64,000 nucleotides of DNA from an uncultured SAR86 cluster bacterium (GCA_902602185.1 CACKPV010000001.1:110785-174784), one strand, 5' to 3'. Counted from the first letter of the stretch, positions 1 through 12,575 are shown. Notes: a model not told the origin generated them from the sequence alone. Numbers and translations are program-made.

Positions 1-665
1 TAGCAGTGCCGGATGCTGAAGTAGCTTCTCATGCCATAGTTGTGGCTAAAGAAAATAATCATGCAACTATGTGCTTAGTTAATTTAAAAGATGCTTCGGT
101 CACTGTTGAGAAACAAAATAATATTGATGAGAGTCGTGGTTATTTTTCCATTGAGTTTAAAAATACTCCTGCAGAGATAATTGGTGATAGTGGATCAGGT
201 TGGTTACATGCCGAAAAAATTCTAAATCATGCTGCAACTCTGTTTGCTTTTGAGCAGATCGGTGGTGCTCAAGAGACTTTAGATATGGCAAATGCTTACG
301 CAAAAGAGCGTTATGCCTTTGGGCGTCCTATTGGCTCTTTTCAAGCTATTAAACATAAACTAGCAGATATGTATATCGCACTTACACTTGCAAAATCTAA
401 CTCTTATTATGCTGCGTGGGCATTGTCAACTGATGCTGCTGAACTGCCAGCAGCTGCAGCAACTGCTAGAGTCTCAGCAACCAAAGCTTTTCAACTATGT
501 GCGCAAGAAAATATTCAAACTCATGGTGGGAATGGTTTTACATGGGAATATGATTGCCATCTTTTTTACAAACGTTCAAAACTGTTATCACTCAATCTTG
601 GTTCATTAGCCAGTTGGAAAGAAAAACTTATTCAAAGTTTAGAACAAGCAAATACTCAATCTTAG
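1..665 (+). CDS. Acyl-CoA dehydrogenase, C-terminal part (5' end outside window)
   Basis: The reading frame is open at the left edge, so the N-terminal catalytic half lies outside the window and the GTG at position 6 is internal. The visible part has the C-terminal helical domain of FAD-dependent acyl-CoA dehydrogenases, including ERYAFGRPIGSFQAIKHKLA, which contacts FAD and the neighbouring subunit, and a terminal GGNGFTWEYDCHLFYKR segment typical of the FadE clade that works in side-chain or branched acyl oxidation. It ends 8 bases before a second acyl-CoA dehydrogenase gene. In actinobacterial steroid degradation such adjacent pairs form heteromeric enzymes. Whether this pair does so is inference, and the substrate is unknown. 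Confidence 0.9.
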   Translation, partial: AVPDAEVASHAIVVAKENNHATMCLVNLKDASVTVEKQNNIDESRGYFSIEFKNTPAEIIGDSGSGWLHAEKILNHAATLFAFEQIGGAQETLDMANAYAKERYAFGRPIGSFQAIKHKLADMYIALTLAKSNSYYAAWALSTDAAELPAAAATARVSATKAFQLCAQENIQTHGGNGFTWEYDCHLFYKRSKLLSLNLGSLASWKEKLIQSLEQANTQS

Positions 666-673
666 GAGAAAAT

Positions 674-1903
674 ATGGATTTTAAAGATACCCCAGAAGAA
701 GCAAAATTTAGAGCAAAATGCCGTGCATGGTTAGAGGAGAATGCAGAACTTAAATCTGCTGAGACTAACTCGACCGAGAAAATGAATGTTGGGAATGAAT
801 CGGTATTAGAAAAAGCTAGGGTTTGGCAAAAGAAAAAATATGATGCTGGTTGGGCAATGCTGCATTGGCCTGAAGAATTTGGTGGTATTGGAGCTTCTCC
901 GATTGAGAGAATTATTTGGAGTGAAGAAGAATCTAAATTCGATGTACCCAGAGGAATTTATGAAATTGGTCTTGGAATGGCGGGACCAGTATTAATGGAA
1001 TATGCCACAGATGAACAAAAGGCAAGATACTTGCCCCCAATGGCAGAAGGAAAAGAAATCTGGTGTCAATTATTCTCAGAACCCTCTGCGGGCTCTGATG
1101 TTGCAGGATTACGATCAAAAGCGGTTCAAGATGGAGATAAATGGATAGTCAATGGGCAAAAGGTTTGGACCTCAGGTGCTCAATTTAGTGATTATGGTAT
1201 TCTCGTCGTCCGACACGATCCATCAGCTGCAAAGCATAAAGGCTTGACATTCTTTTTTGTAGACATGAAATCCAAAGGTATTGAAGTAAAACCCATTCAG
1301 CAAATCACTGGTGGGTCCAGTTTCAATGAAGTGTACTTCAATGATGTAGAAATTCCTGACTCTCACCGTTTGGGAGAAATTGGTGACGGTTGGAAAGTCG
1401 CTATCACAACCTTAATGAATGAACGCCTTGCCGTTGGAGATGCAAATGGAGTGGATGCCCGTGAAGCTTTTGAATTGGCTAAGCAACAAGATGATAGAGG
1501 TGCCCCTATGATTGAAAATCAAGCAGTGAGAGAATCAATTGCTGATTGGTATTGTGAGGCTAATGGTCTTAAAAATACTAAACTCAGAACTATGTCTGCT
1601 TTATCGCGAGGAGATACTCCTGGTCCAGAAGCATCAATCACCAAAGTTGTGAGTGCCAATAAACTTCAAGCTATTGGCAATTTTGGTATGGATGCTGCTG
1701 ATATGGCTGGCATGCTCATGGAGAAGGATCAAAAAACCTTTGAATTTCAACAAGCTTGGATGGGTGCTGCGGGACTACGTATAGCCGGTGGTACTGATGA
1801 AATCCTTAAAAACATTATTGCAGAACGAGTGTTAGGCTTACCCCAAGAAGCACGTGCAGATAAAGGGCTAGCTTTTAAAGATATTCCTACTGGAAAAAAT
1901 TAG
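674..1903 (+). CDS. Acyl-CoA dehydrogenase (second subunit-like copy)
   Basis: Full-length acyl-CoA dehydrogenase of 409 residues. It catalyses, or supports, flavin-dependent alpha,beta-desaturation of an acyl-CoA. The start is the ATG preceded by TTAGGAG. A longer frame opening at 554 would overlap the upstream gene by over 100 bases and is rejected. Recognisable parts are the N-terminal helical domain, the middle beta domain with QLFSEPSAGSDVAGL and WIVNGQKVWTSGA, and a C-terminal IAGGTDEILKNIIAERVLGL segment. The position that carries the catalytic Glu in medium-chain enzymes (YEGT) reads glycine here. That fits a heteromeric or alternative-base enzyme. It is probably co-transcribed with the preceding dehydrogenase. 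Confidence 0.9.
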   Translation: MDFKDTPEEAKFRAKCRAWLEENAELKSAETNSTEKMNVGNESVLEKARVWQKKKYDAGWAMLHWPEEFGGIGASPIERIIWSEEESKFDVPRGIYEIGLGMAGPVLMEYATDEQKARYLPPMAEGKEIWCQLFSEPSAGSDVAGLRSKAVQDGDKWIVNGQKVWTSGAQFSDYGILVVRHDPSAAKHKGLTFFFVDMKSKGIEVKPIQQITGGSSFNEVYFNDVEIPDSHRLGEIGDGWKVAITTLMNERLAVGDANGVDAREAFELAKQQDDRGAPMIENQAVRESIADWYCEANGLKNTKLRTMSALSRGDTPGPEASITKVVSANKLQAIGNFGMDAADMAGMLMEKDQKTFEFQQAWMGAAGLRIAGGTDEILKNIIAERVLGLPQEARADKGLAFKDIPTGKN

Positions 1904-3609
1904 TCTCTAAAATCAGCTAGAAATGAGAGGAATTCAACATTAGAACCCTCACTAACAACTATGTCACCAGCTGCAATGGACACAATAGGATTTCTTATCC
2001 CAGCTAGCACCTCTTTGAAAATTTGCTCAGAGGATTCCATAGCAATATCACAGGATGATTGATCAGAGTCGATAGTATTTACTTCTAAAATACTATTTCT
2101 AAGATATAAATTAAATTGTTTTCCAGAATCAAATCCCAGACATACTTTGAGTTTTTTACCCAAGAATTTTTCAGGATTCATGCGAATTGTCAAAATCTCC
2201 AAAAATGTTTCCAATGGCATTTGAGATAAGATATCAGGACTTCTTTCTGTGAGTGAGGTGTATGGTCTGCCCGATTCAAATTCGTGAGCCATTGACAATA
2301 AATAATTGCGCCGCGGAGGGTTAGATTCCCGAATTCCTAAGTAAGCAATGGCATCAAATTTTATATCTTGAACTTGCGATACATTAAATTCTCTTGCCAG
2401 AAGAAGATCTGCTAGCTCCAGTACCCATTGCATTTCTTTATTGTTATAGGCATTTTGCAATTCATTGAAAAGTGCCTCATCACCTCCTGCAAGAACTGAA
2501 ATCTTTTCTGCTTTTTGGGAAATCGTTAAAGGATCAAGATCAGCTGGATTGCCAGAAAACCATCCTAAATAGCCGTTAAATATAGATCTAATGGAGTATC
2601 TGACAGTTCCATAAAACTCTACCAAATAAGGAGATTCTGCAAGTTCCTCTGGCAATTGAATTGATTCAATAATCTCGTCAGCCGTAAAACCTTTATTCAT
2701 TAACCTGAGGGTTTGGTCATGGATAAATTGCATCCCATCCCGGTAAACAGTCAAAGCTTCCATCACTTCCTCCCCTTCAACAGGCATCGTATGACTGGGA
2801 AATAGTCTTGTTGGTTGCAAGGATCGCATATGATCAATACTTCGAATCCAACCTTTTACATCTCGGTGGGAGGTTCCTCTCAAAGTGTATAAATTCGGGA
2901 ATGTTTCATAAAAATTATCTCCTGGCATCAATGCATTAAATTCGGGTAACCAGACAAAAATTTGGTCATCTGTCTCTCCCGGTGCATGAAATAATTCTAG
3001 TTGTATTCCAGCAATATTGAGTTTCAGTTCTTTTTCGAAAGTTAAATTAGGAGCAATATAGCCTGGTGCATTATCTCCGGCTGCAAGAAATGGTCCTAAC
3101 CCGACATTAATCACATCTTCAGGTGGTAAGTTGGTGCCAAACATTCGACTGCTACGTAAGGAAATAATGGGTTGTAACTTACCCAAAATAGTATTAACTT
3201 TAGCTGCAGTGGTTGCGTGTGCAATTACTAAAGGAGCTTCTTCTTGTGCATGGTAAAATGCTGAAGCGCCAAAAACATGATCGCCGTGGTTATGGGTATA
3301 AATTATAGCTTCAATAGGATTATTGTTAATCTTTTGAAATTCTTTTAACACCTCTGCTGCTTGAGCAACGTCATCGGTAGTATCAATGATGATATTACCT
3401 GTATTTCCCTCAATCAGGATAGAATTCGCAATTCCGTACCCGATCGCAACATGGATTCCATTGTCATAGGAGTAAATACCTTTGGCAAAATTCTCAGAAT
3501 GTCTTTCTAACTTTTCTAGGGAGTTTAATTTTGGGGTCGGTATGGGTATATCATCAGAACAAGCTGTTAAAAAAATAATAATGAATGAACAAAGGTAAAA
3601 AAAACGCAT
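1900..3609 (-). CDS. MBL-fold alkylsulfatase-like lipoprotein (SdsA1 family)
   Basis: A 569-residue protein that begins with a lipoprotein signal peptide (lipobox LTAC, Cys at about residue 17), so it probably acts in the periplasm anchored to a membrane. The metallo-beta-lactamase core carries the zinc motif THNHGDH around residue 108 and later HAPGETDDQIFVW. The middle region NGYLGWFSGNPADLDPL matches the dimerisation domain of SdsA1-type alkyl sulfatases, and the C-terminus resembles their SCP2-like domain. Family members hydrolyse primary alkyl sulfate esters; the true substrate here is not known. It converges on the acyl-CoA dehydrogenase gene with a 4-base overlap, and the pairing could reflect use of the freed alcohol or acyl chain. 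Confidence 0.85.
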   Translation of the reverse strand: MRFFYLCSFIIIFLTACSDDIPIPTPKLNSLEKLERHSENFAKGIYSYDNGIHVAIGYGIANSILIEGNTGNIIIDTTDDVAQAAEVLKEFQKINNNPIEAIIYTHNHGDHVFGASAFYHAQEEAPLVIAHATTAAKVNTILGKLQPIISLRSSRMFGTNLPPEDVINVGLGPFLAAGDNAPGYIAPNLTFEKELKLNIAGIQLELFHAPGETDDQIFVWLPEFNALMPGDNFYETFPNLYTLRGTSHRDVKGWIRSIDHMRSLQPTRLFPSHTMPVEGEEVMEALTVYRDGMQFIHDQTLRLMNKGFTADEIIESIQLPEELAESPYLVEFYGTVRYSIRSIFNGYLGWFSGNPADLDPLTISQKAEKISVLAGGDEALFNELQNAYNNKEMQWVLELADLLLAREFNVSQVQDIKFDAIAYLGIRESNPPRRNYLLSMAHEFESGRPYTSLTERSPDILSQMPLETFLEILTIRMNPEKFLGKKLKVCLGFDSGKQFNLYLRNSILEVNTIDSDQSSCDIAMESSEQIFKEVLAGIRNPIVSIAAGDIVVSEGSNVEFLSFLADFRD

Positions 3610-3644
3610 AAAATATAAGAGTAATTTATTTTAACTGTTCTAGT

Positions 3645-5417
3645 ATGAAGCATCCACTGAAAATTGACTTTCCCAACTTATCGGTGACTAACAAAGGTTT
3701 TTTTAGCAAAGATTTTGATGATATTTATTTTCAACAAAATGGATTGCATGAATCCCATGAAATTTATGTCAATGGAAATAATTTAGCTGACCGATGGAGT
3801 AAATTTTCAAATGAGAATTTTTCTATTTGTGAGTTAGGTTTTGGGTTGGGCTTGAATTTTCTTGCAACTTTGCGTGAATGGAAGAAAAACTCTTATGACT
3901 TTTCACTGACCTATATTGGCATCGATAAGTTTGCGATACCAGATGAAATTGAAACTTTTCTTTTACGATCTTTTCCAGAATTAGCAGATGAAATAGGAAT
4001 CTTTCAAAATAATAAACCTATTCAAATGAATGGTTTCGAAGTTATTGAATTCCCTGATATTTCTTTACAACTAATTTTAATTACAGAAGAAGTGGAAATT
4101 GGTTTAACATCTGTTAAGGAAGACTCAATTGATGCTTGGTATCTAGATGGATTTGCTCCAAGTAAGAATCCGCAAATGTGGACAAATGAATTATGTCAAA
4201 CAATTAGTAAGTTAAGTGCTGATGGTGCTTCATTTTCATCTTTTACTGCAGCTGGTGTTGTTCGAAGATCATTAACACAAAATGGTTTTATCGTTAAAAA
4301 AATACCAGGTTTTCAAAATAAAAGGCATAGATCATGTGGGACTATTTCCAAAAAAACATATGCTCCAAAGGTGTGCAAAAATATTGCCATTATTGGTTCA
4401 GGGATAGCAGGGGCTACCCTGGCATACAAACTTTCTCAAAAAAATATTTCAGTTGATGTCTTTGATAGAGGAAAACATCCAAACTGTGAAACCTCATCCG
4501 GTCCCTTTTTATCAATGTATCCTAAATTTTCTTTAGGTAATGATCCAAGATCTTATTTTCTTACCCAATCTTATTATCATGCCTACAGATTTTACGTTCA
4601 TGAACTTAATCTAAGAAATTCTGGAATTGTGATGTTGGCAACAGATGAAAATAAAAAAGAATGGAATCAAAAGATTAAAAATTTGGGTAGAGACGATCTT
4701 TTTGAAGAATTGGATACAAAAAATCTGCAAAAGATCACCTCATCTCCTTCATCATATCCAGCCATAAAAATAAATCATGGTCTGCTATTGCAGCCAAAAA
4801 AACTTATCTCAAAACTGCTTAATCAAAATCATATAAAGTTCTTTGGAGATCACGAATTTGAAAAGTATGAATGTCATGATCAAAGTGTAAAATTATTCTT
4901 TCATGACCAAACTTATAAAAACTATGATGGGATTGTATTTTGTATGGGAGCATCATCCCTCTCCTTATTTAAAGGTTTAAAGACTACTCAAGGAAAAATG
5001 GCAGGGATCAATTCATCTGAATTTATCGACCCTATGATGCCCATTAATCATGACTGTTGCATCACACCTCAAGTTGAAACTATTAACTGGATTGCTAGCT
5101 CATACTCAAAAAACGGAGATGATTTGGATGAATCACTTATTGAGAAAATCCATAAAAGCCAAAAACTTTTTGGTTTAAAGGAAGATGCGGATCAATTTAC
5201 ACACTTTTGGCAAGGAGAACGGCTGGGGACTCCTGATCATACACCGATTGCTGGAGCATTAGATAATAATCGGGTGCTTTGTATTTCTGGTCTAGGATCA
5301 AGAGGGTCTTGTTATGCACCACTTTTGGCAGACTACATTGTTGCAATAGTTTTAAATCAGCAACTACCTGTATCAAAAAAAGTTGCGAAGTCATTGACTC
5401 CACAGCGGTATTTATAA
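3645..5417 (+). CDS. mnmC: Bifunctional tRNA-modifying enzyme MnmC
   Basis: A 590-residue fused enzyme for the last steps of wobble uridine (mnm5s2U34) formation in tRNA. The N-terminal part (about 1-245) is the SAM-dependent methyltransferase, with ELGFGLGLNFL as the SAM loop and DAWYLDGFAPSKNPQMW further on. The C-terminal part (about 246-590) is the FAD-dependent demodification oxidoreductase, opening with the dinucleotide-binding IAIIGSGIAGATLAYKL and ending with GLGSRGSCYAPLLA. It is somewhat shorter than the E. coli protein (668 residues) but both domains are intact. It is divergent from the alkylsulfatase-like gene across a gap of only 35 bases, and its 3' end overlaps the next minus-strand gene by 6 bases. 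Confidence 0.95.
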   Translation: MKHPLKIDFPNLSVTNKGFFSKDFDDIYFQQNGLHESHEIYVNGNNLADRWSKFSNENFSICELGFGLGLNFLATLREWKKNSYDFSLTYIGIDKFAIPDEIETFLLRSFPELADEIGIFQNNKPIQMNGFEVIEFPDISLQLILITEEVEIGLTSVKEDSIDAWYLDGFAPSKNPQMWTNELCQTISKLSADGASFSSFTAAGVVRRSLTQNGFIVKKIPGFQNKRHRSCGTISKKTYAPKVCKNIAIIGSGIAGATLAYKLSQKNISVDVFDRGKHPNCETSSGPFLSMYPKFSLGNDPRSYFLTQSYYHAYRFYVHELNLRNSGIVMLATDENKKEWNQKIKNLGRDDLFEELDTKNLQKITSSPSSYPAIKINHGLLLQPKKLISKLLNQNHIKFFGDHEFEKYECHDQSVKLFFHDQTYKNYDGIVFCMGASSLSLFKGLKTTQGKMAGINSSEFIDPMMPINHDCCITPQVETINWIASSYSKNGDDLDESLIEKIHKSQKLFGLKEDADQFTHFWQGERLGTPDHTPIAGALDNNRVLCISGLGSRGSCYAPLLADYIVAIVLNQQLPVSKKVAKSLTPQRYL

Positions 5418-5936
5418 CCGGTTCAGAAGAGAATTTATTAAAGCAGAGCGTGCTTCCACATCACCAGAATCATCAAGACGGTATTGATTGTAGCTGGTAA
5501 ATCCTGTCCACAGGGCATTCCCTGTTGCAGCATCTTTTACCGTTAAACGAAATAAAAATGTTGGTTTGGATTCAATATCATCATAAAAAGGATAACCATA
5601 ATAGCTGCGATAATATCTTGAATTGAAATAACTGTAATTTGAATCAACCTCCTCCTTTGTGGCAAAACTAATTTCCATCACAATAGGTGCATCTGTATTC
5701 ACCGACATACCTCGAAGAATTAATTCATTTTGTAAATCATTTTTAATGGAATCGACAACAATTGGGTTAATTTCTGGAGATAAATTATCTTTCTGAGCAG
5801 TGATTTGGAAACTGTCGTAGTTCAATAGTTCAAAGTTATCTACCCGATCTACATCCACATAAAAAGACTGAGTGGTTGAACAGGCTGCTGTCAAAAATAA
5901 ACAAAGCAAGATGTTAATATTTCTAAATATGCTCAT
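5412..5936 (-). CDS. DUF4136 family lipoprotein
   Basis: A 174-residue protein with a lipoprotein signal (FLTAAC, lipid Cys at about residue 19). The mature part has the DUF4136 pattern: a short strand FYVDVDRVDNFELLNYDSFQI, then I.NDLQNELILRGMS, then a strand-rich end with G.ALWTGFT. DUF4136 proteins are envelope lipoproteins without a settled function. It follows the SLT lipoprotein gene by 41 bases and may be the last gene of the long metY-ccm-smc-ligA run. Its stop overlaps mnmC by 6 bases. Confidence 0.8.
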   Translation of the reverse strand: MSIFRNINILLCLFLTAACSTTQSFYVDVDRVDNFELLNYDSFQITAQKDNLSPEINPIVVDSIKNDLQNELILRGMSVNTDAPIVMEISFATKEEVDSNYSYFNSRYYRSYYGYPFYDDIESKPTFLFRLTVKDAATGNALWTGFTSYNQYRLDDSGDVEARSALINSLLNRL

Positions 5937-5977
5937 ATTATTTAACTAAAGTTTATTTTTAAAAAATCAATGTATTC

Positions 5978-9172
<3,195 letters not shown>

Positions 9173-9174
9173 TC

Positions 9175-11358
9175 TTATTTAGCAGCAAATTCTACTGCTT
9201 GCTTCACATCAACTGAAACTACTCGAGACACTCCTGCCTCCTGCATTGTTACACCCATTAAAAAATCACTTTTTTCCATAGAAACCTTATTATGGGTAAT
9301 ACAAATAAATTGAATTTTTTGTGACATCTGGTCAACCATATTTATAAATCTTGATGTATTTAAATCATCAAGAGGTGCATCAACTTCATCAAGTAGACAA
9401 AAAGGTGCTGGATTTAATTCAAATAAAGCAAAAACTAATGCAAGTGCAGTCATAGCTTTTTCTCCACCAGATAATTGAGAAATTGAAGAATTCTTCTTAC
9501 CGGGAGGTTGAGCCATTAATTTAACACCGGCATGTAGATAATTGGATTCAGTTAAGAATAACTCTGCACGACCACCACCAAAAAGGATCGGAAACATTTC
9601 CTGTAATCTGGCATTAACTGCATTAAAGCTTTGAATAAATTTTTCTTTCGTTTCCTTATCAATTTTAGAAATAGCTTGATTTAACTTTTCTAGTGCATCT
9701 GTGAGATCATTATATTGAAGATCTAATTCTTCCTTTCTTTTGGTTTCTGCATCAATCTCATCAGGAGCAGCTAAGTTAATTGCTCCTAAACGAGAAATTT
9801 TTGCTCGAACTGAATCTAAATCAGCCTCCAATTGCTCAAATGTATATTCTGCATATTCGTTTTCGTGAACTTGATCAAGGCTTTGCCCCGAACCCTGAAT
9901 CTTATCAAATGCATTTTGCAGATGAACACTATGTGATCCTATTTCTATTTTTAATTCAGTTATTTTTTCATTGACGACCTTCACATCCAGCTCTGCTAGA
10001 GATTTTTGGTTTTCGAGTTGTGAGATCTCACTGTTTACTTTTGATTGTTCCTGACGAATTTGATTAAGTTGTGATTCAGAAATAGAGCTTTTCTGAATTA
10101 GTTCATTCAAACTTTTAGAAACCTCTTTTTCTAGACTTTGTTTTTTTTGTAACTCTCCTTGCAATATTGCTTCACGCTCTAAATATTCTTTACTCAAGTC
10201 TTTTGATTGCTCAATAACAATATTAAAAATACTTAAGAGAAGATCTTTTAGCTGAATGGCTTTATCTTTAATAAATTTCTGTGGGATATTTTCAATGAGA
10301 TCATCCATTAGGTGTAGTGCTTTTTCCTTTGGAGAAAGATTTTCAAAATCTAATGTTTTTGATAGTGACTCTTGGTAAGCTGACTGAGTCTGTTGCAATT
10401 CTGTTTGCAATTTTAAAATATCAGTTTTTAGACTTTGAAGATGCTGCTCATTTCGAGCAATCTCTGAACCAACCTCATAGAAATCTTTTTGAGCAGATTC
10501 GTACTGCGAAATAACCTCTTCATGTTCTGTTTTATACTGATCTAAACTAGATTGACCAGCTAAGACTCTCGATTCTTTAATAGAGAGGTCTTTTTGTAAC
10601 TCAGCCAATTGGGTATCTAATTTTTCTTTCTTTCTTTTTGCTTCAAGAGAAAATAATATAGCAATTTTTAATTCTAAATCTTTCTCTGTATGTTTGAGAT
10701 CATTATATTTTTTTGCTGCATTAGCTTGAGATTTTAATCTCCTAATAAGTCTGGTGATTTCCTCTCTGATATCATTAACCCTCCCCAAATTTTCTTTAGT
10801 TTTTTTAATTCTTCTTTCGGTTTCTTTTCGACGTTCTCGGTACTTAGAAACACCTGCTGCTTCTTCAATGTGTATTCTTAGTTCTTCGGGTTTTGCTGTA
10901 ACTAAGGATGAAACCATTCCTTGTTCGATAATGGCATAACTATTTGAACCAAGGCCAGTCCCTAAAAATATATCTTGAATGTCCTTACGGCGACATTTGA
11001 TTTGATTAATAAAATAAGCAGATTGACCATCTCTAGTCATTGATCTTTTAATTGCAATCTCCCCAAATTCGGCATATTCCCCACCGATTTTTCCTGAACT
11101 ATTATCAAATAACAACTCCACACTACATTGACCTGAAGGCTTTCTTTTATCAGATCCATTAAAAATCACATCAGACATTGAATCACCACGAAGTGTTTTA
11201 GCAGAAAGTTCTCCCAACACCCAACGCACAGCATCAATAATATTAGATTTCCCACAACCATTAGGACCAACAACAGCAACTAAATTTGTAGGGAACGATA
11301 TCCTCGTGGGATCCACGAAACTTTTGAAACCAGCTAATTTAATATGCTTAAGCTGCAT
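9175..11358 (-). CDS. smc: SMC ATPase with shortened arms and no recognisable hinge
   Basis: A chromosome-structuring SMC ATPase of 727 residues from the ATG at 11358 (a TTG lies one codon upstream). Family members are usually about 1150-1200. Both head halves are intact: Walker A GPNGCGKSN at about 32-40, then at the C-terminus the signature LSGGEK (about 630) and Walker B CLLDEVDAPLDD (about 655-666). The arms are cut to roughly 160 residues on one side and 200 on the other. The glycine-rich globular hinge that should sit between them is not visible; instead there is a short stretch of about 55 residues (about 337-392) rich in Leu, Ile and Lys. The frame is unbroken, so this is not an obvious pseudogene. 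ScpA/ScpB partners are not in the window. Confidence 0.9.
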   Translation of the reverse strand: MQLKHIKLAGFKSFVDPTRISFPTNLVAVVGPNGCGKSNIIDAVRWVLGELSAKTLRGDSMSDVIFNGSDKRKPSGQCSVELLFDNSSGKIGGEYAEFGEIAIKRSMTRDGQSAYFINQIKCRRKDIQDIFLGTGLGSNSYAIIEQGMVSSLVTAKPEELRIHIEEAAGVSKYRERRKETERRIKKTKENLGRVNDIREEITRLIRRLKSQANAAKKYNDLKHTEKDLELKIAILFSLEAKRKKEKLDTQLAELQKDLSIKESRVLAGQSSLDQYKTEHEEVISQYESAQKDFYEVGSEIARNEQHLQSLKTDILKLQTELQQTQSAYQESLSKTLDFENLSPKEKALHLMDDLIENIPQKFIKDKAIQLKDLLLSIFNIVIEQSKDLSKEYLEREAILQGELQKKQSLEKEVSKSLNELIQKSSISESQLNQIRQEQSKVNSEISQLENQKSLAELDVKVVNEKITELKIEIGSHSVHLQNAFDKIQGSGQSLDQVHENEYAEYTFEQLEADLDSVRAKISRLGAINLAAPDEIDAETKRKEELDLQYNDLTDALEKLNQAISKIDKETKEKFIQSFNAVNARLQEMFPILFGGGRAELFLTESNYLHAGVKLMAQPPGKKNSSISQLSGGEKAMTALALVFALFELNPAPFCLLDEVDAPLDDLNTSRFINMVDQMSQKIQFICITHNKVSMEKSDFLMGVTMQEAGVSRVVSVDVKQAVEFAAK
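10186..10353 (-). other. Non-coiled segment replacing the SMC hinge
   Basis: This codes for SMC residues of about 337-392, the only part between the two arm segments that does not read as a long Glu/Lys/Gln-rich coiled coil. It contains Pro twice (LSPKEK and ENIPQKF) and a hydrophobic run IQLKDLLLSIFNIVI. It could be a tight turn or a small dimerisation element. There is no CxxC, so it is not a Rad50-type zinc hook. The boundaries are approximate. Confidence 0.4.
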
Positions 11359-11391
11359 CAAAAAAAATCATATATGGTGTTATATTTTAAC

Positions 11392-12216
11392 CTAATTAGT
11401 CTCAGGACTCGAGTCAGATGACTGTTTCCATTGATCTTTTGCAATGTTTATAACTTTATGTTTATTATCTTCAGCAAAAACAATGTCTGATTCTCCATAA
11501 GAATAAATCTCATTATTTTTACAAAATAGAACAGTTCCAACGGTAATAACATCTTGACTTATAAAAGCTGTTGTTAGATCGATACCTGGTGCCTCCGCAT
11601 CTTCATTTGTCAATACAATCTTCTCCACCGGGTTTTCTTCATAAAAAAGAGCAATGGTGATTGGATCATCGGGTTCATCATCTCTAAAAATATTTGCAGC
11701 AACTGCAACAGCAAAAATTTCACATAAGTCAAAATTATTTATATTTATAGAAATACTGGTATTCAAATATTCTGGATACTTTGCATTTCTTACTTTTTTT
11801 GCAACTGCTAACCAACGATAGCTTTGTTCAAGATTTATAAAATTTTCTAAGCTTCCATTTATCCATGACTCCGCAGCAGGAATATTTCCTTGCCTTAATG
11901 CCTCCTCAATAAAAAACTGATACCAATCCAATAATGCTGAGCTAGACTTAACCTTAGTTTCAAAAAATTCATCAATATTTTCCCAGTCATCAGATTCAAG
12001 ATTGCCTTTAGCAACTATTTTAGAATAATCATCCATCATCTTTGCAGTGGTGAAACTACCAATCAGTGAATATTTACTTATGAAAAGAAAAGTTGAACTA
12101 AAGATTAAGAGTATTACTATTAATAGAACACTGTGGCGATGACTATTTTGTTTATCTAGCAGATATAAAAAAAATATTATCGAAACAACAAATATAATAG
12201 ATAAGATTATTATCAT
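11392..12216 (-). CDS. ccmI: CcmI-like cytochrome c maturation protein
   Basis: 274 residues from the ATG at 12216, which overlaps the ccmH stop as ATGA; the longer frame from 12276 is not needed. Two N-terminal membrane segments are separated by a short basic loop. A small helical region follows (LLDWYQFFIEEALRQGNIPAAESWI) where CcmI proteins have TPR-like repeats that hold apocytochrome c. The C-terminal part (FAVAVAANIFRDDEPDDPIT and on) resembles the strand-rich C-terminal domain of CcmI. It is shorter and more divergent than typical. Identification depends strongly on its place after ccmH. Confidence 0.7.
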   Translation of the reverse strand: MIIILSIIFVVSIIFFLYLLDKQNSHRHSVLLIVILLIFSSTFLFISKYSLIGSFTTAKMMDDYSKIVAKGNLESDDWENIDEFFETKVKSSSALLDWYQFFIEEALRQGNIPAAESWINGSLENFINLEQSYRWLAVAKKVRNAKYPEYLNTSISININNFDLCEIFAVAVAANIFRDDEPDDPITIALFYEENPVEKIVLTNEDAEAPGIDLTTAFISQDVITVGTVLFCKNNEIYSYGESDIVFAEDNKHKVINIAKDQWKQSSDSSPETN

Positions 12217-12575
12217 CTTCTCACAAAATGAAAAATTGAAAGAAGAAAAATAATAAACACTAAAGGTGCCAACCAAAGGAATATGTTTTCAGAAAATTTT
12301 GGTTGGTAAACTGAATCCTTACCAAACCTTTCAACTACATAATTCCGAATGTCTTGATCAGTATAGCCATCTTCTAAAAGTTCAAAAATTTTTTTCTTTA
12401 AATCTTCTGAGACAGGAGCATTTGAACTTGCTAGGGAGCCACTAGTACATTTAGGACAACGAATCTCATCAATTAATTGGTAGTAACGTGTCTCTGTTTG
12501 AAGATCTTGAAAATCAAATAGTTCCTCAGCATTTAAACTGATTGAAAATATCATTAAACACAAAAAAATTTTCAT
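12213..12575 (-). CDS. ccmH: Cytochrome c maturation protein CcmH (CcmL type)
   Basis: 120 residues with an N-terminal signal segment, a redox motif RCPKC (Cys40, Cys43) and a C-terminal membrane anchor. CcmH keeps the haem-binding cysteines of apocytochrome c reduced for ligation in the periplasm. The context LIDEIRCPKC then SEDLKKKIFELLEDGYTDQDIRNYVVERFG is the standard family pattern. Only the N-terminal module of the E. coli fused protein is present, and the TPR module is supplied by the separate ccmI. It overlaps ccmG and ccmI by 4 bases each. Confidence 0.95.
   Translation of the reverse strand: MKIFLCLMIFSISLNAEELFDFQDLQTETRYYQLIDEIRCPKCTSGSLASSNAPVSEDLKKKIFELLEDGYTDQDIRNYVVERFGKDSVYQPKFSENIFLWLAPLVFIIFLLSIFHFVRR

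Noticed and set aside
554-673. Extended start of the second acyl-CoA dehydrogenase
   Set aside because: It would overlap the upstream gene by more than 100 bases and lacks similarity. The ATG at 674 has a good ribosome site and the family N-terminus.
9175-11358. SMC as a frameshifted pseudogene
   Set aside because: The frame is continuous, both head halves are intact and the gene stays in its zipA-ligA operon. Only the middle is short.
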